This document shows positions 1 to 10,591 of a DNA stretch of 36,796 nucleotides, in pieces. The stretch comes from Amycolatopsis kentuckyensis. GTDB taxonomy: Bacteria; Actinomycetota; Actinomycetes; Mycobacteriales; Pseudonocardiaceae. The position numbers and the translations under genes are program-made. Every line of letters begins with the position of its first letter. The stretch's first letter is position 1. The stretch spans positions 1 to 36,796 of the forward strand of contig NZ_MUMI01000074.1 of NCBI RefSeq assembly GCF_002155975.1. The letters are read 5' to 3'. Below the pieces are notes generated by a model. The model saw only the letters and a list, made by a program, of their open reading frames with translations. It did not search any database and was not told the DNA's origin.

Positions 1-18
1 CCGGCGGCCGGCCGCCGG
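1..18. repeat. 18-bp perfect GC palindrome at window edge
   Basis: The first 18 bases form a perfect palindrome of C and G only. It lies about 40 bp beyond the stop of the minus-strand acetyltransferase gene, so it could be part of that gene's terminator hairpin, but the window cuts it off. No T-run is visible. Bases 19-59 hold nothing else I recognise. Confidence 0.3.
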
Positions 19-59
19 GGGTGGGTTCACTCTGGAGTTGTCAAACATCGGCCGGCGGG

Positions 60-599
60 TCACCGCCGGTAGTGCCTCGACATCGCGCCCTCGTACTGCT
101 CCTCCGTGTACTCCGTGAAGCCGAGGCGCTCGGCCACCCGCAGCGAGGGCTTGTTCGCGATGCTCACGCTCGCCAGCACCGGCACGGACGGCAGCTCGCG
201 GGCGCACCACTCCAGGACCGCCTGCCCCGCCTCCACCGCGTAGCCCTTGCCCCACGCCGAGGGCCGGAAGCGGTAGCCGAGGTTGAGGACCTTCTCGCCG
301 TGGAACTCGCGCAGCCGGACTCCGCACATGCCGAGGACCTCCGTTCCGTCGCGCTCGAGGACCGCCGGGTAGCCGAAGCCGTGCTCCGACCAGTGCGCCA
401 GCCACTCCGAGAACATCGCCGACGCGCGGGGGACGTCGGGTGGGTCGGGGTGGAAGCGGTTGGTGCGCGGGTCCGTGTGGATGTCGACCATCGCCTGCCT
501 GTCCGCCTCGTGGAGCGGACGCAGCCGGAGCCGGTCGGTTTCGATGTCGGTGAACACATCGCCGAAGCTAGCGAGGGGGTCCGACAAAATGACGCGCAT
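60..599 (-). CDS. GNAT family N-acetyltransferase
   Basis: Probable acetyl-CoA-dependent N-acetyltransferase of the RimJ/RimL-like GNAT group; the substrate cannot be told. The 179-aa protein has the typical opening ETDRLRLRPL near residue 20, the acetyl-CoA loop region YRFRPSAWGKGYAVEAG, and the late strand NKPSLRVAERLGF that marks the end of the fold. The start is uncertain. ATG at 599 is used here; GTG at 557 (VFTDIETDRL) would give a more usual N-terminus and avoid overlap with the divergent hydrolase gene, whose start at 589 lies inside this reading. Neither start has a clear Shine-Dalgarno sequence. Divergent from the hydrolase; no functional link is evident. Confidence 0.8.
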   Translation of the reverse strand: MRVILSDPLASFGDVFTDIETDRLRLRPLHEADRQAMVDIHTDPRTNRFHPDPPDVPRASAMFSEWLAHWSEHGFGYPAVLERDGTEVLGMCGVRLREFHGEKVLNLGYRFRPSAWGKGYAVEAGQAVLEWCARELPSVPVLASVSIANKPSLRVAERLGFTEYTEEQYEGAMSRHYRR

Positions 600-1359
600 G
601 ACCGAACTGCCGCTGGTCCTCCTCCACGCCTTCCCCCTGGATTCCCGCATGTGGAACGCGGTGCGCGAACCTCTCGCTTCACACCTTCGGGTGATCACGC
701 CGGACCAACGCGGGCTCGGCCGCTCGCCGCTGCCGGAGACCGACCGGGAACCGCTTCTCGAGGACGCCGCGCGGGATGTCCTGGCCCTGCTCGACCGGCT
801 GGACCTCGAGCGGGTCGTGCTCGGCGGCTGCTCGATGGGCGGTTACCTCGCCATGGCCGTGCTGCGGCTCGCGCCGGAGCGGGTCGGCGGGCTCGTGCTC
901 ATCGACACCAAAGCCACGCCTGACACGCCCGAGGCCGCGCAGACGCGGCTGGACGTCGCCGCCCGCGTCGAGAACGAAGGCATCGACCCCTGGCTCGCCG
1001 AGGTCAACCTGCCGAACCTGCTGGCGGAATCGACGCGGGAGCAGCGTCCCGACCTCGTCGAGACGGTCCGGGAGATCATCGGATCGCAGCCGCCCGCCGG
1101 GATCGCCTGGACGGCGCTCGCCCTGCGCACCCGGCCCAACTCGCTGGACCTGCTGCGGGACGCGAAGATCCCGGCGCTGGTGATCGTCGGGGAGGAGGAC
1201 CCGATCACCCCGGTCGCGGCGGCGAGCGAGATGGCCGGGGTCATGGACGGCGCCACGCTCGTCGTGCTGCCGGACGCCGGTCACCTGACCCCGCTCGAAG
1301 ACCCCGCCGGCGTGGTCGAGGCGATCCTGTCCTGGTACCCGGCCACTCAGGGGAAATAA
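589..1359 (+). CDS. alpha/beta hydrolase
   Basis: Alpha/beta-hydrolase fold enzyme of 256 aa, substrate unknown. Visible parts: the oxyanion-hole segment LLHAFPLDS close to the N-terminus; the nucleophile elbow GGCSMGGYLAM (GxSxG form C-S-M-G with Ser as nucleophile); the acid region VGEEDPITP; and the catalytic His in DAGHLTPLEDP near the C-terminus. The fold is complete and of normal length for the family. ATG at 589 is preceded by a GAGGGGG ribosome site about 10 bases upstream; ATG at 598 is an alternative. The 3' end overlaps the convergent APH-family gene by 13 bases. Confidence 0.85.
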   Translation: MTRMTELPLVLLHAFPLDSRMWNAVREPLASHLRVITPDQRGLGRSPLPETDREPLLEDAARDVLALLDRLDLERVVLGGCSMGGYLAMAVLRLAPERVGGLVLIDTKATPDTPEAAQTRLDVAARVENEGIDPWLAEVNLPNLLAESTREQRPDLVETVREIIGSQPPAGIAWTALALRTRPNSLDLLRDAKIPALVIVGEEDPITPVAAASEMAGVMDGATLVVLPDAGHLTPLEDPAGVVEAILSWYPATQGK

Positions 1360-2159
1360 GCGGCGAGCGCCGAGCGGGCCCCGGGCAGCCGGTGCGGGAA
1401 CCGGATCGCGATGACGAACTGCCACACAACCGAGTACAGCTCTCGTAACCGCGTACACACGCGAAGCGCCTCTTCGTCCACTTCGCCCGGGTAGGCGGCC
1501 AGGAACTCCGGGCCGCCCTGCCGGGCGAGGATCCCCAGATCCCAGGCGAGCGGTCCGAGCCAGGTGTCCTCGAAGTCCAGCCAGCACGGACCGGCGGGAG
1601 TGGCGATCAGGTTGCCGGGGTGGGCGTCGCCGTGCAGCGGCTGCACGGCGACCTCCGGCAGCGCCGCGGCGAGGCGGGCCGCCTCCACCCGCAACCGGGG
1701 GTCGAAGTCGTGGCGGTCGAAGACGCGGTCGAGGTCGTCCAGCGGGCCGCGCCGGGGCAGTTCGCCCGGGTACTCCCGCAGTGCCGCGTGCACCTCGGCG
1801 AGGGAACGCGCGACGACGTCCGGTGCGTACCGGTGGCCCGGGTCGTGCGGGGTGTGGTGCCAGAGCGTGACCGGGAGGCCTTCGGCGAAATGGGGGCCGG
1901 CCGGGGGATCCGTGCTGGGTGAGACGACGAGCACACCACGTTCGGTGAGGAACTCCGACACCGCCACGTCCCGCTCCTGCCAGGCCGGACCGGTCCGCGC
2001 CAGGCGGGTGGTCGCGGGCACCCTGGCGACCAGCGGACCCAGCTTCACCAGCACGTTCGAGCGCTCGTGGAGCACCTCGGGCTCGTGGCCGGGCAGCCCC
2101 AGCCGGGCGGTCACGGCGAGGGCCGCGCGCACCGCCGCGCGGGTGTAGTCGTCGGCCAC
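1347..2159 (-). CDS. aminoglycoside phosphotransferase (APH) family kinase
   Basis: Small-molecule kinase of the APH/choline-kinase fold, 270 aa. The catalytic loop HGDAHPGNL carries the base Asp and the metal Asn, and is followed by DFEDTWLGPLAWDL, the counterpart of the DFG metal site. The N-terminal lobe keeps a recognisable SNVLVKLGPLVARV strand pair with the ATP-binding Lys. Housekeeping actinobacterial members of this family phosphorylate varied substrates, so antibiotic resistance should not be inferred from the name. The GTG start at 2159 has no Shine-Dalgarno but a CAAGAT hexamer six bases upstream, fitting a leaderless mRNA. Convergent with, and overlapping by 13 bases, the alpha/beta hydrolase gene. 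Confidence 0.82.
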   Translation of the reverse strand: MADDYTRAAVRAALAVTARLGLPGHEPEVLHERSNVLVKLGPLVARVPATTRLARTGPAWQERDVAVSEFLTERGVLVVSPSTDPPAGPHFAEGLPVTLWHHTPHDPGHRYAPDVVARSLAEVHAALREYPGELPRRGPLDDLDRVFDRHDFDPRLRVEAARLAAALPEVAVQPLHGDAHPGNLIATPAGPCWLDFEDTWLGPLAWDLGILARQGGPEFLAAYPGEVDEEALRVCTRLRELYSVVWQFVIAIRFPHRLPGARSALAAYFP

Positions 2160-2205
2160 GCCCCGATCTTGCCAGCCGGTGCGCGCGACTGTCGGTAGCG
2201 AGGGC

Positions 2206-2211
2206 TACGAT
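2206..2211 (+). promoter_or_regulatory. possible -10 of ctaD promoter
   Basis: TACGAT fits the actinobacterial TAnnnT -10 pattern and lies about 85 bases before the ctaD start in the 135-bp gap after the divergent kinase gene. No convincing -35 box is seen at the usual distance, so the call is weak. The rest of this gap shows nothing else. Confidence 0.25.
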
Positions 2212-2294
2212 CCCCCTAAGCCGCCGGATCGGGCCTTCCCGAGCCCCGGTGGCGCGACGATGACCACCACAAGGTTTCAGTGTTGGAGGCAGGA

Positions 2295-4082
2295 GTGACG
2301 GCCGTAGCCCCCAAGCCGATCGCGACGCGCCCGTACCCCGCGCGCGAGTCGGTCAAGGGTTCGTACCTGCTGCGGTTGTTCCGCACGACGGACCACAAGC
2401 AGATCGGGATCATGTACCTGGTCACGTCGTTCGCCTTCTTCATGGCGGGCGGCGCGATGGCCATGCTGATCCGCACCGAGCTGGCGCGGCCCGGACAGCA
2501 GTTCCTTTCGCAGGAGCAGTACAACCAGCTGTTCACCATGCACGGCACGGTGATGCTGCTGCTGTACGCGACGCCGATCCTCTTCGGTTTCGCGAACTTC
2601 GTCCTGCCGCTGCAGATCGGCTCGCCGGACGTCGCCTTCCCGCGGCTGAACGCGTTCTCGTACTGGCTGTACCTCTTCGGCGGCCTGATCGTGATGTCCG
2701 GCTTCCTGACCCCGGGTGGCGCCGCCGACTTCGGCTGGTTCGCCTACACCCCGCTGTCGGACGCCATCCACTCGCCGGGCGTCGGCGCCGACCTCTGGAT
2801 CTCCGGTCTGGTGATCGGTGGTCTGGGCACCATCCTCGGCGCGGTCAACATGATCACCACCGTGGTCTGCCTGCGCGCGCCGGGCATGACGATGTACCGG
2901 ATGCCGATCTTCACCTGGAACATCCTGGTCACCAGCATCCTGGTCCTGCTCGCCTTCCCGATCCTGACCGCGGCCCTGATGGGCCTGCTGGCGGACCGGC
3001 ACCTCGGGGCGCACGTGTTCGACCCCGAAAACGGCGGCGTGATCCTCTGGCAGCACCTGTTCTGGTTCTTCGGCCATCCCGAGGTCTACATCGTCGCGCT
3101 CCCGTTCTTCGGGATCGTGTCCGAGATCTTCCCGGTGTTCAGCCGCAAGCCGCTGTTCGGCTACAAGAGCCTGGTCTGGGCGACGCTGGCCATCGCGGCG
3201 CTGTCGGTCGCGGTGTGGGCGCACCACATGTACGCCACCGGCGCCGTGCTGCTGCCGTTCTTCTCCTTCATGACGTTCCTGATCGCCGTCCCGACCGGCA
3301 TCAAGTTCTTCAACTGGATCGGCACGATGTGGAAGGGCCAGCTGTCCTTCGAGACGCCGATGATCTTCTCGATGGGCTTCATCGTCACGTTCCTCTTCGG
3401 TGGCCTGACCGGCATCCTGCTGGCCGCGCCGGCGATCGACTTCCACGTGTCGGACAGCTACTTCGTCGTCGCGCACTTCCACTACGTGCTCTACGGCACG
3501 ATCGTGTTCGCCACCTTCGCCGGCATCTACTTCTGGTTCCCGAAGATCACCGGCCGGATGATGGACGAGAAGCTCGGCAAGTGGCACTTCTGGACCACGT
3601 TCATCGGCTTCCACGGCACGTTCCTCGTCCAGCACTGGCTGGGTGCCGAGGGCATGCCCCGCCGGTACGCGGACTACCTGACCAGTGACGGCTTCACCAC
3701 GCTGAACACGATCTCCACGATCGGCGCGTACATCCTCGGTGCCTCGACGCTGCCGTTCATCTGGAACGTCTTCAAGAGCTACCGGTACGGCGAGATCGTC
3801 ACGGTGGACGACCCGTGGGGCTACGGCAACTCGCTCGAGTGGGCGACCTCCTGCCCGCCGCCGCGGCACAACTTCACCGAGCTGCCCCGGATCCGCTCCG
3901 AGCGGCCCGCGTTCGAGCTGCACTACCCGCACATGATCGAGCGCATCCACAAGGAAGGCGAGATCGGTTTCTTCGGGAAGCAGAAGGTCAACAGCCACGC
4001 GGCGCCGTCGCAGCTGCTCACCGAAGCGGTGATCCCGGGAGACCACTCCAAGGACAACGCGAGCGAGCAAGGCGACAAGTAG
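2295..4082 (+). CDS. ctaD: cytochrome c oxidase subunit I
   Basis: Catalytic subunit I of the aa3-type cytochrome c oxidase, a membrane protein that reduces O2 and pumps protons as the terminal part of the bc1-aa3 supercomplex. The 595-aa protein has the expected set of about 12 membrane segments. Ligand motifs are present: FTMHGTVM (heme a His), FFGHPEVYI (CuB His cross-linked to Tyr), AHHMYATG (two CuB His), and VVAHFHYVL (heme a3 and heme a His). Start chosen at GTG 2295, with GGAGG five bases upstream; the reading frame is open from GTG 2280 but that start has no ribosome site. Followed by a perfect 17-bp hairpin and then serB, the order also known from M. tuberculosis. Confidence 0.97.
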   Translation: MTAVAPKPIATRPYPARESVKGSYLLRLFRTTDHKQIGIMYLVTSFAFFMAGGAMAMLIRTELARPGQQFLSQEQYNQLFTMHGTVMLLLYATPILFGFANFVLPLQIGSPDVAFPRLNAFSYWLYLFGGLIVMSGFLTPGGAADFGWFAYTPLSDAIHSPGVGADLWISGLVIGGLGTILGAVNMITTVVCLRAPGMTMYRMPIFTWNILVTSILVLLAFPILTAALMGLLADRHLGAHVFDPENGGVILWQHLFWFFGHPEVYIVALPFFGIVSEIFPVFSRKPLFGYKSLVWATLAIAALSVAVWAHHMYATGAVLLPFFSFMTFLIAVPTGIKFFNWIGTMWKGQLSFETPMIFSMGFIVTFLFGGLTGILLAAPAIDFHVSDSYFVVAHFHYVLYGTIVFATFAGIYFWFPKITGRMMDEKLGKWHFWTTFIGFHGTFLVQHWLGAEGMPRRYADYLTSDGFTTLNTISTIGAYILGASTLPFIWNVFKSYRYGEIVTVDDPWGYGNSLEWATSCPPPRHNFTELPRIRSERPAFELHYPHMIERIHKEGEIGFFGKQKVNSHAAPSQLLTEAVIPGDHSKDNASEQGDK

Positions 4083-4095
4083 CACCTGATCGAGT

Positions 4096-4134
4096 GAGCG
4101 CGTGCCCGGCTTTTGTGAAGCCGGGCACGCGCTC
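4096..4134 (+). terminator. strong hairpin terminator after ctaD
   Basis: Perfect 17-bp inverted repeat (left arm 4096-4112, right arm 4118-4134) with a 5-base loop TTGTG, starting 13 bases after the ctaD stop. The stem contains GCCCGG/CCGGGC. There is no long T-run, as is common for actinobacterial terminators. It separates ctaD from serB, which must then have its own promoter between 4135 and 4197. Confidence 0.85.
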
Positions 4135-4194
4135 TACTTATGTCCCGCTCCGGACCGGCAGACTGGCCGTGCAGCGTTGCCGAACGAGGGATGA

Positions 4195-6203
<2,009 letters not shown>

Positions 6204-6219
6204 GCCGGTTGGAGCGGGC

Positions 6220-6624
6220 ATGACACTGGAAGTGGAACGCACGGGCGAGCACGCGTTCGTGGGACGCAACGAGCGGGGCGCGGAGGTGCGGCTGGGCCGC
6301 AAGGGCGCCGAAGGGGCGTTTTCGCCCGCCGAGTTGCTGCAGATCGCGGCGGCGGGCTGCAGCGCGGTGACGGCCGAAGAGCTGATCACGCGGCGGATCG
6401 GCGAAGACGCGAAGTTCCGGGTCGGCGTCTCGGCCGATCGGCGCGAGGGTGCTTCGGAACTGGATGCCGTCCACGTCGTTTTCGACGTCGACGTGTCCAC
6501 GTTGGCGGCGGATCAGCGGGAAGCGCTCGCCGGCGCCGTGGACCGCGCGATCGAGCGGCTCTGCACGGTGAGCCGCACGCTCAAGAAGGGGATCCCGGTG
6601 ACGGAGGAGTTTCCGCAGGCCTAG
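6220..6624 (+). CDS. OsmC/Ohr family peroxidase-like protein
   Basis: 134-aa OsmC-family protein. Two conserved cysteines are in place, Cys47 in AAAGCSAVTAEE and Cys115 in LCTVSRTL, the pair used for thiol-dependent reduction of organic hydroperoxides in Ohr/OsmC enzymes. The segment RLGRKGAEGAFSPAELL is the usual dimer-forming N-terminal part. It could act in organic peroxide detoxification; whether it is Ohr-like or a more general OsmC protein is not settled. ATG at 6220 has a GGAG ribosome site six bases upstream. It lies 16 bases after the PTH2-like gene and shares its stop region (CTAG) with the convergent minus-strand gene. Confidence 0.85.
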   Translation: MTLEVERTGEHAFVGRNERGAEVRLGRKGAEGAFSPAELLQIAAAGCSAVTAEELITRRIGEDAKFRVGVSADRREGASELDAVHVVFDVDVSTLAADQREALAGAVDRAIERLCTVSRTLKKGIPVTEEFPQA

Positions 6625-6962
6625 TTCTGGCCGGATTCCCAGACGACGTAGGCCTGGTCGGCGTCGGTCGTCATGGCCTCGATGAACTTTTCGTTGTCGA
6701 AGCCCGGCAGGGCCTGGAGGCGCTCGATGAGCGCGTCGGCCGCCGGGTCGCCGCTCGGGACCGCCGTGCCCTTGCCGTCGGTGCCCACCAGCATGAAGAA
6801 GACGTCTTCGTTCCACGGGCCGTCGGGGATGACCCGCACCATCACCGACGACAGGCCGGCCCACGTGACAGCTTCTTCGCTGCCGTCCGCGAGCCGCCGC
6901 CGCACGCCGGTGTCGTCGACGCTGACGGTCCGGGACTGGGCGCTGGACGAATCCTGGGTCAA
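6621..6962 (-). CDS. conserved hypothetical protein
   Basis: 113-aa acidic soluble protein with no domain I recognise. It reads like a small alpha/beta protein: a polar N-terminal tail, then alternating strands (EAVTWAGLSSVMVRVIPD, DVFFMLVGTDGKG) and a helix-rich second half ending in YVVWESGQN. No signal peptide or membrane segment. The start is TTG at 6962, supported by AAGGGAG seven bases upstream; no better start lies in frame. Its stop overlaps the OsmC stop by four bases. The small protein and dinG run in the same direction, with dinG upstream of it (58-bp gap), so co-transcription from the dinG side is possible. Confidence 0.7.
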   Translation of the reverse strand: MTQDSSSAQSRTVSVDDTGVRRRLADGSEEAVTWAGLSSVMVRVIPDGPWNEDVFFMLVGTDGKGTAVPSGDPAADALIERLQALPGFDNEKFIEAMTTDADQAYVVWESGQN

Positions 6963-7020
6963 CCGGTGCTCCCTTGTTGCTTCGGTGGCTTCACCGTACC
7001 GGGCGCGGCTGTGGACCGCG

Positions 7021-9081
7021 TCACGCGGGCGCGGCTGCGTCCAGCCGGCGCAGCGCCTCCCGCACCACCTTCGGGTCCATCGTGGGCCAGAACGGCGGCA
7101 GGGACGCGCGCAGGAAGCCGCCGTAGCGGGCGTTCGCCAGCCGCGAATCCAGCACCGCCACCACCCCGCGGTCGCTCACCGCCCGGTGCAGCCGCCCGGT
7201 GCCCTGCGCCAGCAGCAGCGCCGCGTGCGTGGCCGCCACCGTCAGGAACCCGTTGCCGCCGCGGGCTTCCACCGCACGCTGCCGCGCCGAGGACACCGGG
7301 TCGTCCGGGCGCGGGAACGGGATCCGGTCGACCACCACGAGCTGCAGCGACGGCCCGGGAACGTCCACGCCCTGCCACAGGCTCAGCGTGCCGAACAGGC
7401 ACGTGCGGACGTCCTCGGAGAACTTCTGGACCAGCAGGGACGTCGCGTCGTCGCCCTGGCACAGGATCGGGAAGTCCAGCCGCTCGCGCATCTCCTCGGT
7501 GGCCTGCTTGGCCGCCCGCATCGACGAGAACAGCCCGAGCGTGCGCCCGCCCGCGGCCTCGATCAGCTCGGCCAGTTCGTCCATTGTGGACGAAGTGAGG
7601 CCGTCGCGGCCCGGCGGCGGCAGGTGCTTGGCCAGGTACAGGATGCCGTTGCGCCGGTGGTCGAACGGCGACCCGACGTCGAGGCCGGTCCACTTCGGGC
7701 CCGACTCGTCCGACGGCGCTTCCTTCTCCGTTGCCGCGCCGGGCGCCTGCTCCACCCGGGCCGCGCCCGGCGGGAGGCCCCACTGGCGCGCCATCGTGTC
7801 GAACGTGCCGCCCAGGGTCAGCGTCGCCGACGTCAGGATCGTCGTGTGCTGGTTGAACACGCGCTCGCGCAGCAGGCCGGCCACGCCCAGCGGCGCCACC
7901 TTCAGCGCCGGCGGCCGCGGGTTCGACGAATACTTGTCGCCGGAGAGCCAGACGACGTCGCGCTGGTGCGCCTGGTCCTCGTCGAACGCCTCCAGCAGCC
8001 GGACCGCGGTGTCGTGCACCTCGTCGAGCAGCGACCGCGCCAGCTTGCGCGCCGTGGCGCCCTCGACGTCCTCCTTGCGGTCGGAACCCAGCGCCGTGAT
8101 GCACCGGTGCGCGGCGTCGCGGACCGCCGGGATCGCGCCCTTCAGCGGCCGCGGCAGCTCGTCCATCCGGCCCGCGGGCAGGTCGTCGAGGATCAGGGCC
8201 AGCCCATCACCCGCTTCGAGCAGGCCGTCGGCGACGTCGGCGTCGATCAGCTTGCCGCAGCGGCGCGCGGCCGCCGCGCACATCGCGCTGGTCAGCTCGC
8301 CGGTGGCGACCGAGGTGACCCGGTCGACCAGGTCGTGGGCCTCGTCGATGATCACCACGTCGTGGTCCGGCAGGACCTGGTAGCCCTGCAGCGCGTCGAT
8401 CGCCAGCAGCGCGTGGTTGGTGACGATGACGTCGGCGCGGCCGGCCTCGGCCCGGGCCTTCTCGGCGAAGCAGTCCGTGCCGATCGGACAGCGCGAAGCG
8501 CCGAGACATTCCTTCGCCGTCACCGAAACCTGGCGCCACGCCTGGTCGGTGACGCCGGGGACGAGCTCGTCGCGGTCGCCGGTTTCGGTGTCGGACGCCC
8601 ACTCCCGCAGCCGCGTGACCTCCTTGCCCAGCCGGGACACCGCGAACGGGTCGAAGAGCTGGGCGTCCTCCGGCTCGTCCGGCGCGCCGGAATCCAGCCG
8701 GTGCAGGCACATGTAGTTGCGGCGGCCCTTGAGGATCGCGAAGGTCGGCTCGCGGCCGAGCGGCTTCTTCAGCGCCTTCGCCAGGCGCGGCAGGTCGCGG
8801 TCGACGAGCTGGCGCTGCAGCGCGATCGTCGCCGTGGAGACCACGACCGTCGCTTCCTTCTCGACGGCGTGGCGGATCGCGGGGACGAGGTAGGCCAGTG
8901 ACTTGCCGGTACCGGTGCCGGCCTGGACGGCCAGGTGCTCACCGGTGCGGATGGCGCGGCCGACGGCGTCGGCCATCTGGACCTGCCCCGGTCGTTCGGC
9001 ACCGCCCACGGACTCCACCGCGTGGGTGAGGAGTTCGAGGACGCCGGGGAAATCGGTTCGGGCGGGCACAGCGACACACAT
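7021..9081 (-). CDS. dinG: ATP-dependent DNA helicase, DinG/XPD family
   Basis: Superfamily 2 iron-sulfur helicase of 686 aa, expected to unwind DNA with 5'-3' polarity and to act on damaged or R-loop structures. Motif I AGTGTGKS lies at 54-61 and motif II DEAH at 246-249. Four cysteines between them (125, 192, 198, 204) form the 4Fe-4S site. Motifs III-VI follow, including SATLTLGG, LFSSMRAAK and QGTGRLHR. ATG at 9081 is used; GTG at 9069 is an alternative, because TAATGT at 9083-9078 could serve as a -10 for a leaderless transcript starting there. Adjacent to pncB in M. tuberculosis; here bioY, a secreted protein and the pncA/eda genes lie between. Confidence 0.92.
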   Translation of the reverse strand: MCVAVPARTDFPGVLELLTHAVESVGGAERPGQVQMADAVGRAIRTGEHLAVQAGTGTGKSLAYLVPAIRHAVEKEATVVVSTATIALQRQLVDRDLPRLAKALKKPLGREPTFAILKGRRNYMCLHRLDSGAPDEPEDAQLFDPFAVSRLGKEVTRLREWASDTETGDRDELVPGVTDQAWRQVSVTAKECLGASRCPIGTDCFAEKARAEAGRADVIVTNHALLAIDALQGYQVLPDHDVVIIDEAHDLVDRVTSVATGELTSAMCAAAARRCGKLIDADVADGLLEAGDGLALILDDLPAGRMDELPRPLKGAIPAVRDAAHRCITALGSDRKEDVEGATARKLARSLLDEVHDTAVRLLEAFDEDQAHQRDVVWLSGDKYSSNPRPPALKVAPLGVAGLLRERVFNQHTTILTSATLTLGGTFDTMARQWGLPPGAARVEQAPGAATEKEAPSDESGPKWTGLDVGSPFDHRRNGILYLAKHLPPPGRDGLTSSTMDELAELIEAAGGRTLGLFSSMRAAKQATEEMRERLDFPILCQGDDATSLLVQKFSEDVRTCLFGTLSLWQGVDVPGPSLQLVVVDRIPFPRPDDPVSSARQRAVEARGGNGFLTVAATHAALLLAQGTGRLHRAVSDRGVVAVLDSRLANARYGGFLRASLPPFWPTMDPKVVREALRRLDAAAPA

Positions 9082-9137
9082 TAGCCGCCACCACCGACAG
9101 AGATCGGTGCTCCGTCGCGAACGGGCCACTCGCGTCG

Positions 9138-9167
9138 CGGGGGACCTCCCGCGCGGGAGGTCCCCCG
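9138..9167 (-). terminator. 30-bp perfect palindrome, bioY terminator
   Basis: A perfect 30-bp palindrome, arms 9138-9152 and 9153-9167 with the core CCCGCGCGGG. On the minus strand it begins eight bases after the bioY stop, so it most likely ends bioY transcription before dinG, which reads in the same direction. No T-run follows. Confidence 0.75.
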
Positions 9168-9174
9168 GCGAGCG

Positions 9175-9762
9175 TCAGTCCTGGTGGCGGCCGGAGACCA
9201 GCTTCCAGGTCAGCGGCAGCAGGCCGGCGGCCACGACGATCTTGATCGCGTCCCCGACCAGGAACGGCGTGACGCCCTTGGCGAACGCGGTCGACAGGTC
9301 GAACCCGGTCGACGCCATCAGCCACGGCACGCCGAACGCGTAGATCACCAGGTTGCCGAGCACCATGGTGCCCGCGGTGCGCACCGGCGTCCGGTCGCCA
9401 CCGCGGCCGGCGAGCGCGCCGACCAGGGCACCGGCGAAGACGAACCCGACGATGTAGCCGGCGCTCGCGCCGGACAGGCCCGAGGTGCCGTGCTGGAACC
9501 AGGGCACACCGACCGCGCCGACCAGCAGGTACACGAGCATCGACGCGGCACCGCGCGACATGCCCAGCGAAGCGCCGACGAGCAGCGCGGCGAACGTCTG
9601 GCCGGTCATCGGCACCGGGCTGCCCGGCACCGGGATCGTCAGCTGCGCGGCGGCGCCGGTGAGCACGGCACCGCCGGCGACCAGCGCGATGTCCCGCACG
9701 AGCGAGCCGGGCACGAGGTCGGCCAGCACGGGCCGCTTGCCGGCGAAGGACAGCGAAGACAC
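9175..9762 (-). CDS. bioY: biotin transporter BioY (ECF S-component)
   Basis: 195-aa membrane protein of the BioY family, the substrate-binding S component of the energy-coupling-factor biotin transporter. About six membrane segments alternate with short loops. The family hallmark VPMTGQTFAALLVGASLG is present, as are the MLVYLLVGAVGVPWF segment and the C-terminal PFLVGDAIKIVVAAGL. No ATPase or T subunit is in the window. The GTG start at 9762 has GGGAGG five bases upstream; the reading frame extends further up but lacks another ribosome site. Two palindromes lie 19-47 bases before the start and may be where a biotin regulator binds. A strong hairpin follows the gene. Confidence 0.93.
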   Translation of the reverse strand: MSSLSFAGKRPVLADLVPGSLVRDIALVAGGAVLTGAAAQLTIPVPGSPVPMTGQTFAALLVGASLGMSRGAASMLVYLLVGAVGVPWFQHGTSGLSGASAGYIVGFVFAGALVGALAGRGGDRTPVRTAGTMVLGNLVIYAFGVPWLMASTGFDLSTAFAKGVTPFLVGDAIKIVVAAGLLPLTWKLVSGRHQD

Positions 9763-9780
9763 GAAACCTCCCAGGGTGAA

Positions 9781-9793
9781 CAGGCGACGCCTG
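9781..9793. promoter_or_regulatory. 13-bp palindrome upstream of bioY
   Basis: CAGGCG-A-CGCCTG, perfect 6-base arms, 19 bases before the bioY start on its leader side. It could be an operator or a short mRNA hairpin. It does not match any regulator site I know well. Confidence 0.35.
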
Positions 9794-9797
9794 AGGT

Positions 9798-9809
9798 TAA
9801 CGCTCGTTA
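9798..9809. promoter_or_regulatory. candidate bioY operator TAACG-N2-CGTTA
   Basis: Perfect 5-base arms in an AT-rich pocket (GGTTAACGCTCGTTACC), 36-47 bases before the bioY start, about where a promoter -10/-35 would lie. Actinobacterial biotin genes are often controlled by the TetR-type repressor BioQ, whose sites contain GTTAAC/GTTAC half-sites; the resemblance is suggestive only. Confidence 0.4.
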
Positions 9810-9942
9810 CCGTCCCGTGTGTCCGCCGAGTTGCGTTCCTCACCGGCCACTCGTCCGGGTGGACCCGATCAGGGTGGGCGCCGGACCGGCCGATGACGAA
9901 GGGCATAGCTGCGATCCGTCACGGAACCGAGGAGGCCGGAGC

Positions 9943-10590
9943 ATGCGGAACGCCAGGAAGAGGACATATCGGTTGCTGGCCGTGACGACGCTGGCGGTTC
10001 CGCTGCTCGGCGCGGCGGCCCCCGTGACGTCCACCGGATGGGCGTCGTCCGGCTCGGTGGACGTGACGATCGACAACGAGCACGTCGTCACCGGTGAACT
10101 GGCGAAATGCACCGTCGACGGCCCGTACAAGGGCTGGACGCAGGGGGGTGCCACGGGCGACATCGCCGCGTTCGGGGCCGGTGACACCGGCTGCGGGCGG
10201 TCCGGCGAGGTGGCGATCGCGCAGGCGGCCGGGCGCCGCTTCAAGGCGACCGTGCTGAAGCGCTACGGCGGTCCGGAACTCACCGTCCGCACGTTCTCGG
10301 CGAAGTGTGCGACGACCGCCACCGGCAGCCTCGGCGAGGTGGCGGTCGGCGCCGTCGAAGGGGTCACCGTGCCGGAGGAGATCCCCCCGAACTACCGGAT
10401 CGTCATCCCCGGCGGGGCCGCCGGCACCGCGCTGGCGACGGTCGTGCTCAACGAGACGGTGACGCCCCAGCCACCGGACGGCAGCCTGGTGACGCACGCG
10501 GTGCACATCAGGCTGTTCCCGCAGGGCGGCCCGGCGAGCGGCGACATCTACCTGGGCACGGCCGCCTGCGACCCGTTCGGGAAGAAGTGA
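9943..10590 (+). CDS. secreted protein, choice-of-anchor P-like
   Basis: 215-aa exported protein. The N-terminus is a signal peptide: MRNARKRTYR, a hydrophobic core LLAVTTLAVPLLGAAAPV, and cleavage expected near residue 30-35. The mature part is beta-rich, with cysteines in pairs (AKCTVDG and DTGCGRSG; AKCATT and TAACDPF) that likely form disulfides. The segment ending THAVHIRLFP and GDIYLGTAACDP resembles actinobacterial secreted proteins named choice-of-anchor P; this assignment is from memory and only moderately sure. No sorting signal or lipobox. ATG at 9943 has GAGGAGG eight bases upstream. Transcribed alone, convergent with the KDPG aldolase gene, whose stop is one base away. Confidence 0.7.
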   Translation: MRNARKRTYRLLAVTTLAVPLLGAAAPVTSTGWASSGSVDVTIDNEHVVTGELAKCTVDGPYKGWTQGGATGDIAAFGAGDTGCGRSGEVAIAQAAGRRFKATVLKRYGGPELTVRTFSAKCATTATGSLGEVAVGAVEGVTVPEEIPPNYRIVIPGGAAGTALATVVLNETVTPQPPDGSLVTHAVHIRLFPQGGPASGDIYLGTAACDPFGKK

Positions 10591-10591
10591 C

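Noticed and set aside
1347-2159. Aminoglycoside resistance gene
   Set aside because: The kinase fold is present, but this family is broad and nothing in the context or residues shows antibiotic substrates.
2277-4085. 602-codon minus-strand frame opposite ctaD
   Set aside because: Shadow of ctaD created by its third-position GC bias; the peptide is a run of charged residues with no fold.
6673-8901. 742-codon plus-strand frame opposite dinG
   Set aside because: Antisense shadow; dinG motifs on the minus strand account for the region.
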